The position numbers and the translations under genes were made by a program. Shown in pieces: positions 25,931 to 36,987 of a DNA stretch of 64,000 nt. Below the pieces are notes generated by a model. It saw nothing but the letters and a program-made list of their open reading frames with translations. It did not search any database and had not been told where the DNA came from. Source of the DNA: Blautia glucerasea (GTDB taxonomy: Bacteria > Bacillota > Clostridia > Lachnospirales > Lachnospiraceae); the NCBI RefSeq assembly GCF_020537505.1, contig NZ_JAJBMO010000016.1, positions 1 through 64,000 on the forward strand, in the 5' to 3' direction. Within the stretch, counting starts at the first letter, position 1; every line of letters begins with the position of its first letter.

Positions 25931-26608
25931 ATGGATATATTAAAAATTCTTGTGGTAGACGACGAAAGCCGAATGAGAAAGCTTGTAAAAGACTTTTTAA
26001 CAAAAAAAAATTTCCAGGTTCTGGAAGCCGGGGACGGCGAGGAAGCCATGGATATTTTTTATAAAGAGAAAGACATTGCACTGATCATCCTGGATGTAAT
26101 GATGCCGAAGATGGACGGCTGGGAGGTATGCCGTGAGGTGCGTAAGAATTCCAAAGTGCCGATCATCATGCTGACCGCAAGAGGAGATGAGAGAGACGAG
26201 CTTCTTGGCTTTGACCTGGGTGTGGACGAGTACATATCCAAGCCATTCAGCCCGAAAATCCTGGTTGCCAGAGTAGAAGCCATCCTTCGCCGTACTGGTC
26301 AGGCTGGGGCTGAAAATGTGCTCAGCGCAGGCGGCATTGTGATCGATAAGGCAGCCCATCTTGCAACCGTAGATGAGAAGCCAATGGATCTCAGCTTCAA
26401 GGAATTCGAGCTTCTTACTTATTTCCTGGAAAATCAGGGAATCGCCCTTTCCAGGGAGAAGATCCTGAATTCTGTATGGAATTACGACTATTTTGGAGAT
26501 GCCAGAACCATTGATACCCATGTGAAGAAGCTGAGAAGCAAAATGGGTGACAAAGGTGAATACATCAAAACCGTATGGGGAATGGGCTATAAGTTTGAGG
26601 TTGAATGA
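25931..26608 (+). CDS. OmpR-family response regulator
   Basis: 225 residues: receiver domain (1-120) with acidic pair D10-D11, phospho-acceptor D55 in I-L-D-V-M-M-P, T/S position in M-L-T-A, and K104 in S-K-P-F; then a winged-helix DNA-binding domain (~130-225) ending Y-I-K-T-V-W-G-M-G-Y-K-F. GAGGAGG-type site ahead. Overlaps the histidine kinase start by four bases, so the pair is one unit. The upstream gap has an inverted repeat TTTTGTGAA...TTCACAAAA (about 25777-25822) that could be an operator. Confidence 0.94.
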   Translation: MDILKILVVDDESRMRKLVKDFLTKKNFQVLEAGDGEEAMDIFYKEKDIALIILDVMMPKMDGWEVCREVRKNSKVPIIMLTARGDERDELLGFDLGVDEYISKPFSPKILVARVEAILRRTGQAGAENVLSAGGIVIDKAAHLATVDEKPMDLSFKEFELLTYFLENQGIALSREKILNSVWNYDYFGDARTIDTHVKKLRSKMGDKGEYIKTVWGMGYKFEVE

Positions 26609-28116
26609 TGAAGAAGCCAAAGAAAATCCGCTCCATAAAGCACCAGATCACCTTTACCTTCATTGGGCTTCTCTTCCTGTCCATCCTTACCATATTTGTG
26701 ATCAACGGTGTTTTCCTGGAGAAATATTATGTGTCCAAGAAAACAGATACTCTTCTGGACGCAAAAGCTGTTTTAAGTCAAATTGCTGCAGATTCCATGA
26801 CAGATGACGATGGGGAAAGCGAGCAGGCCGATCTTCCATCGGAGCTTATTCAGGCAAGCTCCCGAAATAATCTGGCCTGGGTTCTGATCAACGAGGACAA
26901 TACCAGGTATCTCTGTTGGCCGGAGAATGAGGACCAGCTCCGCAGTAAGCTTTTCTTCGGTTATGCCAGTGACCTGGATATGGACAACGGCAAGGGCAAG
27001 ATTCTGAAAGAAACTGATAACTGCGTAGTCCAGCAGGTGCACGACCGTTTCGTGGGAATGGATTACGTAGAGTGTTGGGGCAAATTTGACAATGGTAATT
27101 ATTTCCTGATCAGAAGTCCGTTGGAGAGTATCCGTGAAAGTGCAGATATTTCCAATAAATTTTATTTTTTTGTAGGAATTATCATTATTGTGATAAGTGG
27201 AGTGTGCATCATGGCAGTCACCAGAAGGCTGACAAGACCGATCTCCGAGCTGACCGAGCTGACCAGCAAGATGACAAATCTTGATTTTGAGACCAGATAT
27301 AAGAGTAAAGCTGGCAACGAAATTGATGTACTTGGTGAAAATTTCAACAAAATGTCCAGTCAGCTGGAACAGACCATTTCCGAGCTGAAATCTGCTAACA
27401 ATGAATTGCAGAAAGATATTGAAAATAAGGTGAAGATCGATGAGATGCGAAAGGAATTCCTGGATAATGTTTCCCATGAGCTGAAAACTCCCATCGCCCT
27501 TGTGCAGGGCTATGCAGAAGGCCTGAAGGAGAACATCAACGATGATCCGGAGAGCATGGATTTCTATTGTGATGTCATTATCGACGAAGCTTCCAAGATG
27601 AATAAGCTGGTTAAGAACCTTCTTACCCTGAATCAGCTGGAATCTGGAAAAGATGCAGCTGTTATGGAGCGTTTTGATCTGACGGCTTTGATCAAAGGCG
27701 TTCTTTCCACCATGGATATTATGATCAAACAGAAAGAAGCCCGGGTGATCTTTAATGAAACAGAGCCTGTTTATGTATGGGCAGATGAGTTTAAGACAGA
27801 AGAGGTTGTGACCAACTATGTAAGCAATGCCCTGCATCATCTGGATGGGGAAAAGATTGTGGAGATCAAAGTCCAGAAGCAGGAAGACAGAGTGAAAGTA
27901 ACCGTATTTAATACCGGTACTCCGATTCCGGAGGCCGATCTTCCGAATCTGTGGAACAAGTTCTACAAGGTAGACAAAGCCCGCACAAGGGAATATGGCG
28001 GCAGTGGAATCGGACTTTCCATTGTAAAGGCCATTATGGAAGGCATGAACCAGCAGTATGGTGTGCAGAATTTTGACAATGGTGTGGAATTCTGGTTTAC
28101 GCTGGACCGGAAGTAA
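26605..28116 (+). CDS. Sensor histidine kinase
   Basis: 503 residues. TM1 (~18-36), an extracellular sensor loop of ~150 residues, TM2 (~186-206), HAMP (~207-258), a coiled stretch, HisKA with phospho-acceptor H291 in N-V-S-H-E-L-K-T-P, and HATPase (N-box N-Y-V-S-N-A-L, G-box G-S-G-I-G-L-S). Signals to the adjacent OmpR-type regulator. The loop has no recognised sensor motif; stimulus unknown. Domain layout resembles the cell-envelope-stress kinases of Firmicutes, but that is only an analogy. Confidence 0.93.
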   Translation: MMKKPKKIRSIKHQITFTFIGLLFLSILTIFVINGVFLEKYYVSKKTDTLLDAKAVLSQIAADSMTDDDGESEQADLPSELIQASSRNNLAWVLINEDNTRYLCWPENEDQLRSKLFFGYASDLDMDNGKGKILKETDNCVVQQVHDRFVGMDYVECWGKFDNGNYFLIRSPLESIRESADISNKFYFFVGIIIIVISGVCIMAVTRRLTRPISELTELTSKMTNLDFETRYKSKAGNEIDVLGENFNKMSSQLEQTISELKSANNELQKDIENKVKIDEMRKEFLDNVSHELKTPIALVQGYAEGLKENINDDPESMDFYCDVIIDEASKMNKLVKNLLTLNQLESGKDAAVMERFDLTALIKGVLSTMDIMIKQKEARVIFNETEPVYVWADEFKTEEVVTNYVSNALHHLDGEKIVEIKVQKQEDRVKVTVFNTGTPIPEADLPNLWNKFYKVDKARTREYGGSGIGLSIVKAIMEGMNQQYGVQNFDNGVEFWFTLDRK

Positions 28117-28222
28117 GGCGCAGAGAGTTTCTTCTGCAAAGAAAAGGGTACTGGAAAAAGACGGCAATTGTAATTTTTCATAAAAAAATTAGTGCTAATC
28201 GTGCAAGACAGTACAAACTAAC

Positions 28223-28270
28223 AAAACAGGCGGTAGCAGGGAATTAGCTCTTTGCAACCGTCTGTTTTTG
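28223..28270 (+). terminator. Terminator of the two-component operon
   Basis: AACAGGCGGT/ACCGTCTGTT with one G-U pair, extended by TAGCA/TGCA contacts, followed by T5. Confidence 0.7.
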
Positions 28271-28411
28271 CGTTATACTGTAAGAATATGAAACCATATA
28301 TTCAAAGAATATCATGGCAGTAAGAAAGATGGATAAAGGATTCGCATAATGACAGAAATGTGCTGTGCATAGGTTGCACGGTATAAAATACAGACAACAG
28401 GAGGAGTCCGA

Positions 28412-29029
28412 ATGATTGGAATTATCGACTACGATGCAGGTAATATAAAAAGTGTGGAAAAAGCCCTTCATTATCTTGGAGAGGAAACTGCTGTTTCCAG
28501 GGATCCCCAGCTCCTATTGAATGCGGATAAAGTAATACTTCCAGGTGTTGGAAGCTTTGGAGATGCTATGCATAATCTGAACAAATTCGGACTTGTCCCT
28601 GTGATCAAAGAGATCGCAGGGAAGGGAACTCCGTTCCTTGGAATCTGCCTGGGACTGCAGCTGCTTTTCGAGTCCAGCGACGAGACTCCAGGAGTAGAGG
28701 GGCTTGGCCTTCTGAAAGGTAAGATCGTGAAGATTCCCCCGGCTCCCGGACTTAAGATTCCGCACATGGGCTGGAATTCCCTTCACCTTCAGAACGATGG
28801 ACGTCTGTTTAAAGGAATCCCGGAAGAAACCTATGTCTATTTTGTCCATTCCTATTATCTTCAGGCAGAAGAGCCAGAAATTGTGAAGGCGACTACAGAA
28901 TACGGTGTAACTATCCATGCCTCCGTTGAAAAAGACAACCTGTTTGCCTGCCAGTTCCACCCGGAGAAGAGCAGTAAATACGGTCTGAAAATACTGGAGA
29001 ACTTTGCAAAGCTTGGGAAGGAGGCATAA
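28412..29029 (+). CDS. hisH: Imidazole glycerol phosphate synthase, glutaminase subunit HisH
   Basis: Class I glutamine amidotransferase subunit that feeds ammonia to HisF in histidine biosynthesis. 205 residues. Catalytic triad: nucleophile C79 in G-I-C-L-G-L-Q, and His/Glu in C-Q-F-H-P-E-K-S near residue 183. Oxyanion stretch [10 protein letters not shown] (44-53). AGGAGG site ahead. hisF begins two bases after its stop. The remaining his genes are not in the window. Confidence 0.97.
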   Translation: MIGIIDYDAGNIKSVEKALHYLGEETAVSRDPQLLLNADKVILPGVGSFGDAMHNLNKFGLVPVIKEIAGKGTPFLGICLGLQLLFESSDETPGVEGLGLLKGKIVKIPPAPGLKIPHMGWNSLHLQNDGRLFKGIPEETYVYFVHSYYLQAEEPEIVKATTEYGVTIHASVEKDNLFACQFHPEKSSKYGLKILENFAKLGKEA

Positions 29030-29031
29030 TC

Positions 29032-29790
29032 ATGTTTACCAAACGAATTATTCCTTGTCTGGATGTAAAGAATGGTCGTGTGGTGAAAGGTGTCAATTTC
29101 GTAGACCTGAAAGACGCCGGAGACCCGGTAGAGATTGCGAAAGCATACGATGCTGCAGGAGCAGATGAAGTAGTATTTCTTGACATTACCGCCTCCTGTG
29201 AACAGCGTGACACTGTAGTAGACATGGTGCGAAAAGTAGCAGCCAACGTATTTATTCCTTTTACAGTGGGTGGTGGAATCCGTACTGTAGATGATTTCAA
29301 AAAGCTTCTCCGCGAGGGCGCAGACAAGATTTCCGTAAACTCCGCAGCTATTGATCGTCCGGAGCTGATCCGCGAGGCAGCAGACAAATTTGGCAGCCAG
29401 TGCGTAGTAGTTGCTATTGATGCCAAGTGCCGTCCTGACGGTGGCTGGAACATCTATAAACATGGCGGCCGCCTGGATACAGGTATTGACGCTATCAAAT
29501 GGGCGAAGAAGGTGGAAGCCCTCGGTGCAGGTGAGATTCTTCTCACCAGCATGGACTGCGACGGAACCAAAGCAGGCTACGACATCCCCTTAACCCGTGC
29601 GGTATCCGACGCTGTATCCATCCCCGTCATCGCCTCCGGCGGTGCCGGCACCCTGGAACACTTCTACGGGGGCCTTACCGATGGTGGCGCTGATGCAGTC
29701 CTCGCAGCCTCCCTGTTTCATTACAAAGAACTGGAAATTAGTCAAGTAAAAGATTATTTGGCAGAAAAGGGAGTTCCGGTACGAAGATAG
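29032..29790 (+). CDS. hisF: Imidazole glycerol phosphate synthase, cyclase subunit HisF
   Basis: TIM-barrel cyclase making imidazole glycerol phosphate and AICAR from PRFAR and ammonia. 252 residues, standard length. D11 in [10 protein letters not shown] and the second catalytic Asp in V-A-I-D-A-K are present, plus phosphate loops G-G-G-I-R and S-G-G-A-G. Coupled to hisH; the two subunits form the functional enzyme. Confidence 0.98.
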   Translation: MFTKRIIPCLDVKNGRVVKGVNFVDLKDAGDPVEIAKAYDAAGADEVVFLDITASCEQRDTVVDMVRKVAANVFIPFTVGGGIRTVDDFKKLLREGADKISVNSAAIDRPELIREAADKFGSQCVVVAIDAKCRPDGGWNIYKHGGRLDTGIDAIKWAKKVEALGAGEILLTSMDCDGTKAGYDIPLTRAVSDAVSIPVIASGGAGTLEHFYGGLTDGGADAVLAASLFHYKELEISQVKDYLAEKGVPVRR

Positions 29791-29896
29791 GATATAGAGT
29801 GATAAAATTTATAGCAAATAATATTCATTGTCCGAATGCGTCCCTATTGAAGAACTTTTAACAAACAAAAATACAAAAGATGAGGTGACAATCACA

Positions 29897-30583
29897 ATGG
29901 GTCAGATATCTGGTGACTGGCAGGCAGCGCTGAAGAATGAGTTTCATCAGCCCTACTACGCCAAACTATATAAAACAGTAATGAAAGAATACCGCACTAC
30001 GAAGATCTTCCCCCCGCCCCAGGACATGTTCAACGCCTTCGAATACACACCCCTGAACGACGTAAAAGTTGTAATCCTGGGCCAGGACCCTTATCATAAT
30101 GACGGTCAGGCAAACGGTCTCTGCTTCTCCGTAAGAGAAGACGTAGACATCCCTCCGTCCCTGGTAAATATCTATAAAGAACTTCACAGTGATCTTGGCT
30201 GCTACATCCCAGACAATGGCTGTCTGGAAAAATGGGCAAAACAGGGCGTATTCCTTTTGAACACAGTCCTTACTGTCCGTGCGCACCAGGCATTCTCCCA
30301 CAGAGGAATCGGCTGGGAACAATTCACAGACGCCGTTATCCAGACCCTGAATGAACAAGACCGCCCAATCGTATATCTTCTCTGGGGAAGACCTGCCCAG
30401 ATGAAAAAAGCAATGCTGAACAATCCGAAGCAGCTGGTACTCACCGCTGCACATCCAAGCCCGCTGTCTGCGTCAAGAGGATTTTTTGGATGCAGGCACT
30501 TTAGCCAGACCAATGAATTTCTGGAGAAAAACGGGCTTGCCCCCATTGACTGGCAGATCGAAAATATAAAAAAGGAACAATAA
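29897..30583 (+). CDS. ung: Uracil-DNA glycosylase (family 1)
   Basis: Removes uracil from DNA to start base-excision repair. 228 residues from the start chosen here. Catalytic loop G-Q-D-P-Y-H with D64, the Leu-intercalation loop H-P-S-P-L-S-A-S-R-G-F-F-G, and the F-F-G-C-R-H-F-S-Q-T-N block are all intact. The start at 29897 gives the family's normal N-terminus; a longer frame back to 29828 lacks similarity. A four-codon-sized gap separates it from the flippase gene. Confidence 0.96.
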   Translation: MGQISGDWQAALKNEFHQPYYAKLYKTVMKEYRTTKIFPPPQDMFNAFEYTPLNDVKVVILGQDPYHNDGQANGLCFSVREDVDIPPSLVNIYKELHSDLGCYIPDNGCLEKWAKQGVFLLNTVLTVRAHQAFSHRGIGWEQFTDAVIQTLNEQDRPIVYLLWGRPAQMKKAMLNNPKQLVLTAAHPSPLSASRGFFGCRHFSQTNEFLEKNGLAPIDWQIENIKKEQ

Positions 30584-30586
30584 GAA

Positions 30587-32206
30587 ATGGGGAAAAAGAA
30601 CGACAACACACTTGTAAAAAATGCATCCTTCCTGATGATCGCAGCATTGATCTCCAAGATCATCGGAATGCTCTATAAAAGTCCGCTTTCCAATACCCTT
30701 GGAAACAGCAGTATGGGTCTTTTTAATTATGCCCAGAACGTATACTTCATCCTGCTGATGATCGCCTCCTTTAGTATTCCGCAGGCGGTATCCAAGATTA
30801 TGGCGGAAAAGCTGGCATTTAAGCGCTATAGAGATGCCCAGAAGGTATTCCGCTGCGCACTTTTGTATGTAATCATAATGGGAGGCGTGGTGGCACTTTT
30901 TTGTCTCTTTGGTTCTTCCATTCTGGTACCGGAATCCATGTCCGGTGCACGCCTTGCCCTGAAAATGCTGGCGCCGACCATCTTCCTTTCCGGAATTCTG
31001 GGAACCTTCCGAGGCTATTTCCAGGCATATCGAAATATGCTTCCTACCTCACTGTCCCAGATCGTGGAGCAGTGCTTCGTAGCGGTTTTTGCAATCCTGA
31101 TGTCTACGGTTATGCTGAACAAATTCAGCGGTGCAGAAGAGTCTGTACGAAATGCGTGGGGCGCTGCCGGAGCGACTATGGGAACTGGAGCCGGAGTTGC
31201 CTCTGCGTTGCTCTTTATGCTTTTTGTATACTGGGTGAACCGAAAGAATATCAAAAAGAGACTGGCCAGAGATACCCATTCCCGTGACGAAGCTACCAGT
31301 GAGGTAATGAAAAATATTGTCCTCATTGTAATGCCGATCATCCTCAGTTCTTTCATTTACAATGTAAATGGCTTTATTAACAGCTACATGTATTCTGGCA
31401 TCCAGGGATTCAAGGGGCTTGATCATGATACCATCACAAGCCTTTATGCAGAGTATGGTTACTATATGACTTTGATTAATATTCCGCTGACTCTTGCCAG
31501 TACAGCACCTACTTCCATGATTCCGGAGGTTTCTGCCCAGTATGCCAAGAGGAACATGGGCAGTGCAAGAGATAAGATTGACCGCGCTACCTGGATCAGT
31601 ATGTTTATTTCCATCCCCTGTGCAGTAGGTCTGGCAGTTCTGGCAGGCCCCATCACCCGCCTTCTTTTCCCAAGAACTGAGGGTGCAGCAGCCCAGCTGA
31701 TGATGCTTGGCGTGATTACTATCATCCTCAACGGAAATTCCAACATTTCCAATGGTGTACTCCAGGGAATCGGCAAGCCGAATATCCCGATGATCAATGC
31801 AGCCATTGCCCTGGTGGTGGATGTAGCTGCCATGGCAATCCTGCTTTTGGCAACAGATCTTGGCGTTTATGCCATTGTAGTGGCAATGATCATCTATGCA
31901 GTGGTAATGTGCCTCTTAAATGAGCGTGCCATGAAGCAGTACATGCAGTATAAAAATCCATGGAGAAGTGCATACCTGAATCCGCTTCTGGCTTCTGTGC
32001 CTATGGCAGTAGTAGCAGGCTTTTCCTATTATGGAATCTACAAACTGATCCATTCCAACTTTATCAGCCTTGGAATTGCAGTAGTTCTTGGCGTAATCGT
32101 CTACTTCATTGTTTACCTTGCCGTAAGCAAACCATCCGATGAACAGTTCGCCATGATGCCGGGCGGAGCTTATTTGAAGAAAATTGCGGGAAAATTACCG
32201 TTTTAA
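30587..32206 (+). CDS. Polysaccharide/lipid II flippase, MOP superfamily (YtgP/SpoVB-like)
   Basis: 539-residue membrane protein with about 14 hydrophobic segments. It begins K-N-A-S-F-L-M-I-A-A-L-I-S-K-I-I-G, with the S-K-I-x-G motif of the first helix of MurJ/YtgP/SpoVB proteins. Members flip undecaprenyl-linked wall precursors; YtgP serves growth and SpoVB spore cortex formation, and sequence alone does not decide which. AAGGAA ribosome site three bases after ung, so likely co-transcribed. A palindrome-family-1 copy follows nine bases after the stop. Confidence 0.9.
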   Translation: MGKKNDNTLVKNASFLMIAALISKIIGMLYKSPLSNTLGNSSMGLFNYAQNVYFILLMIASFSIPQAVSKIMAEKLAFKRYRDAQKVFRCALLYVIIMGGVVALFCLFGSSILVPESMSGARLALKMLAPTIFLSGILGTFRGYFQAYRNMLPTSLSQIVEQCFVAVFAILMSTVMLNKFSGAEESVRNAWGAAGATMGTGAGVASALLFMLFVYWVNRKNIKKRLARDTHSRDEATSEVMKNIVLIVMPIILSSFIYNVNGFINSYMYSGIQGFKGLDHDTITSLYAEYGYYMTLINIPLTLASTAPTSMIPEVSAQYAKRNMGSARDKIDRATWISMFISIPCAVGLAVLAGPITRLLFPRTEGAAAQLMMLGVITIILNGNSNISNGVLQGIGKPNIPMINAAIALVVDVAAMAILLLATDLGVYAIVVAMIIYAVVMCLLNERAMKQYMQYKNPWRSAYLNPLLASVPMAVVAGFSYYGIYKLIHSNFISLGIAVVLGVIVYFIVYLAVSKPSDEQFAMMPGGAYLKKIAGKLPF

Positions 32207-32214
32207 GAAATATA

Positions 32215-32241
32215 GTTACTGTTCACTCCATGACCAGTAAC
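32215..32241. repeat. Palindrome family 1 copy
   Basis: GTTACTGTTCACTCC + ATGACCAGTAAC: same orientation as the 2463 copy and differing from it at one base. The flanking CGCTCCGCG sequence is absent here. Confidence 0.8.
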
Positions 32242-32341
32242 AAAATATATATTATGAATATTTTGTATATTGAAAGAAAGACGAGATATGCTAAAATATT
32301 ATTAGGCACAAGGAATTGATATTGCTTAATGTAAGCAGGAT

Positions 32342-32375
32342 AAAAGCCCTCGGAGCGGCAACTCTGAGGGTTTTT
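32342..32375 (+). terminator. Terminator downstream of the flippase gene
   Basis: AAAAGCCCTCGGAG/CTCTGAGGGTTTTT with a six-base loop and a trailing T-run; A-tract on the left allows use from either side. Confidence 0.85.
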
Positions 32376-32452
32376 ATCTTGCTTTTTTACTTTATAGGAA
32401 AGACCGCCTGCGGCGCTCTCTTGTATGGTTTATAGTCTTCGAAAACGCATTC

Positions 32453-35400
32453 TTACGCGTTATTCTCTTCCTCCGCCTTCAGATTCTTCTGCGCAGTAGA
32501 AAGCATCAATTTAATTCGGTTCAGCTGGTTTACTTCACTTGCACCCGGGTCGTAGTCGATGGCTGCAATATTTGCCTTCGGATACTGACGGCGGATTTCT
32601 TTGATAACACCCTTACCAACAATGTGGTTCGGCAGGCAGCCAAATGGCTGGATACAAACAATATTCGGAACATCATCATGGATCAGCTCCATCATTTCAC
32701 CGGTCAGGAACCAGCCTTCACCAGTCTGGTTACCCTCGGAAACGATCGGTCTTGCCATCTTCGCCAGATCACGGATATCTGCAGTGGGATGGAAGTGACG
32801 ACTCTCTGCAAGTGCCTCATTTGCAGTCTTACGAACCCAGTCAATGGCTTTAATACCCATATTTCCAAGGAACGCCTTAGATTTCCTGAATCCAAGATTT
32901 TCAACCTTGAAGTTCTGGTTATAGAAGCAGTAGGACATAAAGTCGATCAGATCCGGCACCACAGGCTCAGCGCCTTCTGCCTCCAGAAGCTCTGCAAGAT
33001 GGTTATTTGCAGCTGGAAGGAACTTCACCAAAATCTCACCTACAATACCAACACGAGGTTTCTTCTCATCACTGATGGGAATGGTATCAAAATCATGAAC
33101 CATTTCCCGGCACATTTTCTTAAACTGGCTGTGGCTTAAGGAACTTCCGGAAACAAATGCGATCACACGTTTTTCCCAGATCTTATGCTTACGGTTTACA
33201 ATACCTTTCTCCAGCTCATATGGACGCATACGGTAAATACACTTCATCAGGATATCCCCAAATACAGCCGCATACACAACTGCTTTCACAAGGGGAAGGG
33301 TAAGCTTAAATCCAGGGTTGCTCTCCAGACCGCTTAAGTTAATGGAAATAACCGGAATCTGCTCCATTCCAGCCTTCTTAAGGGCACGGCGGATAAAAGC
33401 AATATAGTTGGAAGCACGACATCCACCGCCAGTCTGGGACATGACCACCGCCGTCTTATTCAGGTCATATTTGCCTGATAAAAGGGCATCCATGATCTGA
33501 CCGACTACGATCAGGGAAGGATAACATGCATCATTGTTTACATATTTCAGACCTACATCTACGGCATGCTTATTATCATTTGGAAGAATCTCCAGATGAT
33601 AGCCGTTTGCATTAAAGGCAGCTTCCAGAAGAGAAAAGTGCACTGGTGACATCTGCGGGCAGAGGATGGTGTAATCCTTGCGCATTTCCTTGGTGAACAC
33701 AATCTTCTCAATAGAAGATGGTTTAATGTCACGGATCTTCTTCTGGGCATCCTTTGCACGAAGGGCGGCAAGAAGAGATCTGACACGGATCCTTGCTGCA
33801 CCAAGGTTGTTTACCTCGTCAATCTTCAGACAGGTGTAAATCTTGCCGCTGCCATCCAGAATCTCGTATACCTCATCTGTGGTGACTGCATCAAGTCCGC
33901 AGCCAAAGGAGTTCAGCTGGATCAGATCCAGATCATCACGGGTTTTGACAAAGTTTGCGGCTGCATACAGTCTGGAATGGTACATCCACTGGTCATTAAC
34001 ACGGATCGGGCGTTCAACCGGTACCAGATGGGAAACGGAATCCTCGGTGAGGACTGCAACTCCATAGCTGTTGATCAGATCCGGGATACCATGGTGAATC
34101 TCCGGGTCAATGTGGTAAGGACGTCCTGCAAGCACGATGCCTCTGCGGCCGGTTTCCTTCAGATACTGAAGGGTTTCCTCGCCTTTTTTTTCAATATCCT
34201 TATGTACGGCGGCCATTTCCTCCCATGCCTTGTGGGCAGCCTCCTTCACCTCAGATGACGGGATATCCGGGAAAATCTCAGTAAGACGCCTGGTAACGAT
34301 CTCCTCAGAGGTCAGGGCCAGGAACGGGTTCATAAAGGTAATGGACGGATCGTGAAGCTCGTCCACGTTGTTCTTAATATTCTCCGCATAAGAGGTAACG
34401 ATCGGGCAGTTGTAATGGTTGACTGCATCCGGGAACTCGTTTCTCTCGTAAGGAATACAAGGGTAGAAAATAAATTTCACACCGTTTCGAAGCAGCCAGG
34501 TCACATGTCCGTGGGCAAGCTTGGCCGGATAACACTCGGATTCACTTGGAATGGACTCAATACCCAGCTCATAAATCTTTCTGGTGGAGGTAGGAGAAAG
34601 CACTACCTGATATTTCAACTCTGTAAAGAAGGTGTACCAGAAAGGATAATTCTCAAACATATTCAGAACTCGGGGAATACCAACTTTTCCTCGTGTTGCC
34701 TTATCTGGGGAAAGAGGCTCGTAGGAGAAAAGCCGCTTATATTTATATTCGTAAAGGTTCGGGATGTGATCCTTATTCTTCTCCTTACCAATACCGCGCT
34801 CACAGCGGTTGCCGCTTACGAACTGGCGTCCGCCCGTGAATTTGTTGATGGTAAGACGGCAGTTGTTGGTACATCCGTGACAGTTCGCCATGGAGGTGGT
34901 GTATTTCAGTTCGTTGATCTTGTCAATGGAAAGCATAGTGGTCTCGCGGCCTTCTGCGTGGCAGCGCTCCTTGGCAATGAGGGCAGCACCGAAGGCACCC
35001 ATGATTCCGGCAATGTCAGGACGAATGGCTTCACAGCCTGCAATTCGCTCAAAGCTTCGAAGAACACCATCGTTGTAGAAGGTTCCACCCTGTACTACAA
35101 TGTGACGGCCCAGCTCTTTGGCATCGGAAACCTTGATAACCTTGTAAAGGGCGTTCTTGATAACGGAGTATGCAAGACCTGCAGAAATATCAGCTACGGA
35201 AGCGCCTTCCTTCTGGGCCTGCTTTACCTTGGAGTTCATAAATACGGTACATCTTGTTCCAAGGTCAATCGGATGCTCTGCAAAAAGGGCAGCCTTGGCG
35301 AAATCCTGTACGGAATAGTTCAGGGATTTGGCGAATGTCTCAATAAAGGAACCGCATCCAGAGGAACATGCCTCGTTCAGCTGTACGCTGTCTACGGTCT

Positions 35401-36700
35401 GGTTGCGGATCTTGATACATTTCATATCCTGGCCACCGATATCTACGATACAGTCAACCTCCGGATCAAAAAAAGCTGCTGCATAGTAATGGGAAACGGT
35501 TTCAACCTCGCCCTCATCCAGCAGCAGGGCAGCTTTCATCAGTGCCTCGCCGTAACCTGTGGAGCAGGAAAAAGCAATGTGGGCATCCTCAGGAAGAATG
35601 CTGTAGATCTCCTGAATGGAACGGATGGCAGTTTTAAGAGGGCTTCCGTTATTATTGCTGTAGAAGGAGTAAAGCAGGGTTCCGTCCTCGCTTACAAGAG
35701 CGGTCTTGGTAGTAGTGGAACCTGCATCAATTCCCAGATAGCAGTTGCCATGATACTGGGAAAGATCGCCCTTCTTTACCTGGTAAGCGCTCTGACGCTT
35801 GTTAAATGCCTCATAATCCTCCTCTGTGGCAAAAAGAGGCTCCATACGCTCTACCTCGAAATCCAGCTTAATGGAATTCTTCAGGCGGTTTGTCATATCC
35901 GTAAGAGAAACAGTGACGTCATCCTTGGCATTCATGGCAGAACCCATGGCTGCGAAAAGGTGGGAATTCTCCGGTGTGATGGCGTGCTCGTCATCCAGCT
36001 TCAGGGTACGGATAAAGGCAGCCTTCAGCTGATCCAGGAAGTGAAGGGGACCGCCAAGGAAAGCAACATGTCCGCGGATCGGCTTACCGCAGGCAAGACC
36101 GGAAATGGTCTGGTTTACAACGGCCTGGAAAATGGAAGCGGAAAGGTCTTCCTTGGTAGCACCATCGTTGATCAGGGGCTGGATATCTGTCTTGGCAAAT
36201 ACACCGCAGCGGGCTGCGATTGGGTAAAGGGCCTTATAATTCTTCGCATATTCATTCAGTCCGGTGGCGTCTGTCTGAAGCAGGGATGCCATCTGGTCAA
36301 TGAAAGAACCGGTACCGCCTGCACAGATGCCATTCATACGCTGTTCAATATTGCCGCCTTCGAAGTAGATGATCTTGGCATCCTCGCCGCCAAGCTCGAT
36401 GGCTACGTCTGTCTGCGGCGCAATCTTCTGAAGGGAGGTAGACACCGCAATAACCTCCTGGACAAAAGGTACGCCCAGGTGATTGGCAAGTGTAAGTCCG
36501 CCGGAGCCTGTGATCACCGGATGAAGGGTAAGCTCTCCAAGCTTCCCATAGGCCTTCTCCAAAAGCTCAGCCAGGGTCTCCTGAATGTTGGCGAAATGAC
36601 GCTGGTAATCTGCGAAAAGCAGGGTGTCGTTTTCGTCAAGTATTGCAATTTTGACAGTGGTGGAACCAATGTCAATTCCTAATGTGTATTTACTGCTCAT
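32453..36700 (-). CDS. Giant acyl-CoA dehydratase activase-like protein (BadF/BcrA domains, DUF2229)
   Basis: 1415 residues. Two ASKHA ATPase domains: [11 protein letters not shown] at the N-terminus and [11 protein letters not shown] near residue 325. Each has the activase cysteine region (I-C-A-G-G-T-G-S-F in the first, A-C-S-S-G-C-G-S-F in the second; only the second keeps the paired Cys that hold the [4Fe-4S] cluster in 2-hydroxyacyl-CoA dehydratase activators). [11 protein letters not shown] motif (~640) and a DUF2229/dehydratase-like C-terminal half follow. The start at 36700 follows GAGGAGG, spaced 12. Such fused proteins are frequent in Firmicutes and have no assigned substrate. Confidence 0.88.
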   Translation of the reverse strand: MSSKYTLGIDIGSTTVKIAILDENDTLLFADYQRHFANIQETLAELLEKAYGKLGELTLHPVITGSGGLTLANHLGVPFVQEVIAVSTSLQKIAPQTDVAIELGGEDAKIIYFEGGNIEQRMNGICAGGTGSFIDQMASLLQTDATGLNEYAKNYKALYPIAARCGVFAKTDIQPLINDGATKEDLSASIFQAVVNQTISGLACGKPIRGHVAFLGGPLHFLDQLKAAFIRTLKLDDEHAITPENSHLFAAMGSAMNAKDDVTVSLTDMTNRLKNSIKLDFEVERMEPLFATEEDYEAFNKRQSAYQVKKGDLSQYHGNCYLGIDAGSTTTKTALVSEDGTLLYSFYSNNNGSPLKTAIRSIQEIYSILPEDAHIAFSCSTGYGEALMKAALLLDEGEVETVSHYYAAAFFDPEVDCIVDIGGQDMKCIKIRNQTVDSVQLNEACSSGCGSFIETFAKSLNYSVQDFAKAALFAEHPIDLGTRCTVFMNSKVKQAQKEGASVADISAGLAYSVIKNALYKVIKVSDAKELGRHIVVQGGTFYNDGVLRSFERIAGCEAIRPDIAGIMGAFGAALIAKERCHAEGRETTMLSIDKINELKYTTSMANCHGCTNNCRLTINKFTGGRQFVSGNRCERGIGKEKNKDHIPNLYEYKYKRLFSYEPLSPDKATRGKVGIPRVLNMFENYPFWYTFFTELKYQVVLSPTSTRKIYELGIESIPSESECYPAKLAHGHVTWLLRNGVKFIFYPCIPYERNEFPDAVNHYNCPIVTSYAENIKNNVDELHDPSITFMNPFLALTSEEIVTRRLTEIFPDIPSSEVKEAAHKAWEEMAAVHKDIEKKGEETLQYLKETGRRGIVLAGRPYHIDPEIHHGIPDLINSYGVAVLTEDSVSHLVPVERPIRVNDQWMYHSRLYAAANFVKTRDDLDLIQLNSFGCGLDAVTTDEVYEILDGSGKIYTCLKIDEVNNLGAARIRVRSLLAALRAKDAQKKIRDIKPSSIEKIVFTKEMRKDYTILCPQMSPVHFSLLEAAFNANGYHLEILPNDNKHAVDVGLKYVNNDACYPSLIVVGQIMDALLSGKYDLNKTAVVMSQTGGGCRASNYIAFIRRALKKAGMEQIPVISINLSGLESNPGFKLTLPLVKAVVYAAVFGDILMKCIYRMRPYELEKGIVNRKHKIWEKRVIAFVSGSSLSHSQFKKMCREMVHDFDTIPISDEKKPRVGIVGEILVKFLPAANNHLAELLEAEGAEPVVPDLIDFMSYCFYNQNFKVENLGFRKSKAFLGNMGIKAIDWVRKTANEALAESRHFHPTADIRDLAKMARPIVSEGNQTGEGWFLTGEMMELIHDDVPNIVCIQPFGCLPNHIVGKGVIKEIRRQYPKANIAAIDYDPGASEVNQLNRIKLMLSTAQKNLKAEEENNA

Positions 36701-36851
36701 GTAAAAAATATGCCTCCTCATCTGTTTGCATATGTGTCTAAACTTTCTTATTTAAATGTAAAATATCAAATGCGGAATATTCCGTAATATTATACGATAC
36801 CCCGGCTTAAATGGCAATGTAAAAGTTTAACAAGGATTCTTTGCACAAGTG

Positions 36852-36880
36852 TTGAATTTTCAGTGATTTCGGGCTATAAT
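36852..36880 (+). promoter_or_regulatory. SigmaA-type promoter for tgt
   Basis: TTGAAT, 17-base spacer, TATAAT. About 20 bases later a perfect 10-bp hairpin (GTTTTACACT/AGTGTAAAAC, 36900-36927) lies in the untranslated leader. Confidence 0.7.
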
Positions 36881-36987
36881 ATATAAAGTTTTCTGCCTGG
36901 TTTTACACTCTTCCGTAAGTGTAAAACAAAGGATGGAGGAAAGAAATTTTTGAAAATCAACATTTCAAATCAAGAAAGGATTCACAT

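Noticed and set aside
26773..28167. 464-codon minus-strand open frame
   Set aside because: Shadow of the histidine kinase gene; no ribosome site or domain.
34352..36682. 776-codon plus-strand open frame
   Set aside because: Antisense shadow of the giant activase gene, whose motifs and ribosome site are on the minus strand; the shadow has Cys/Gly/Leu-rich random composition.
36900..36927. preQ1 riboswitch ahead of tgt
   Set aside because: Only a plain hairpin with no aptamer-like tail or conserved A-rich strand; the name would rest on gene context alone.
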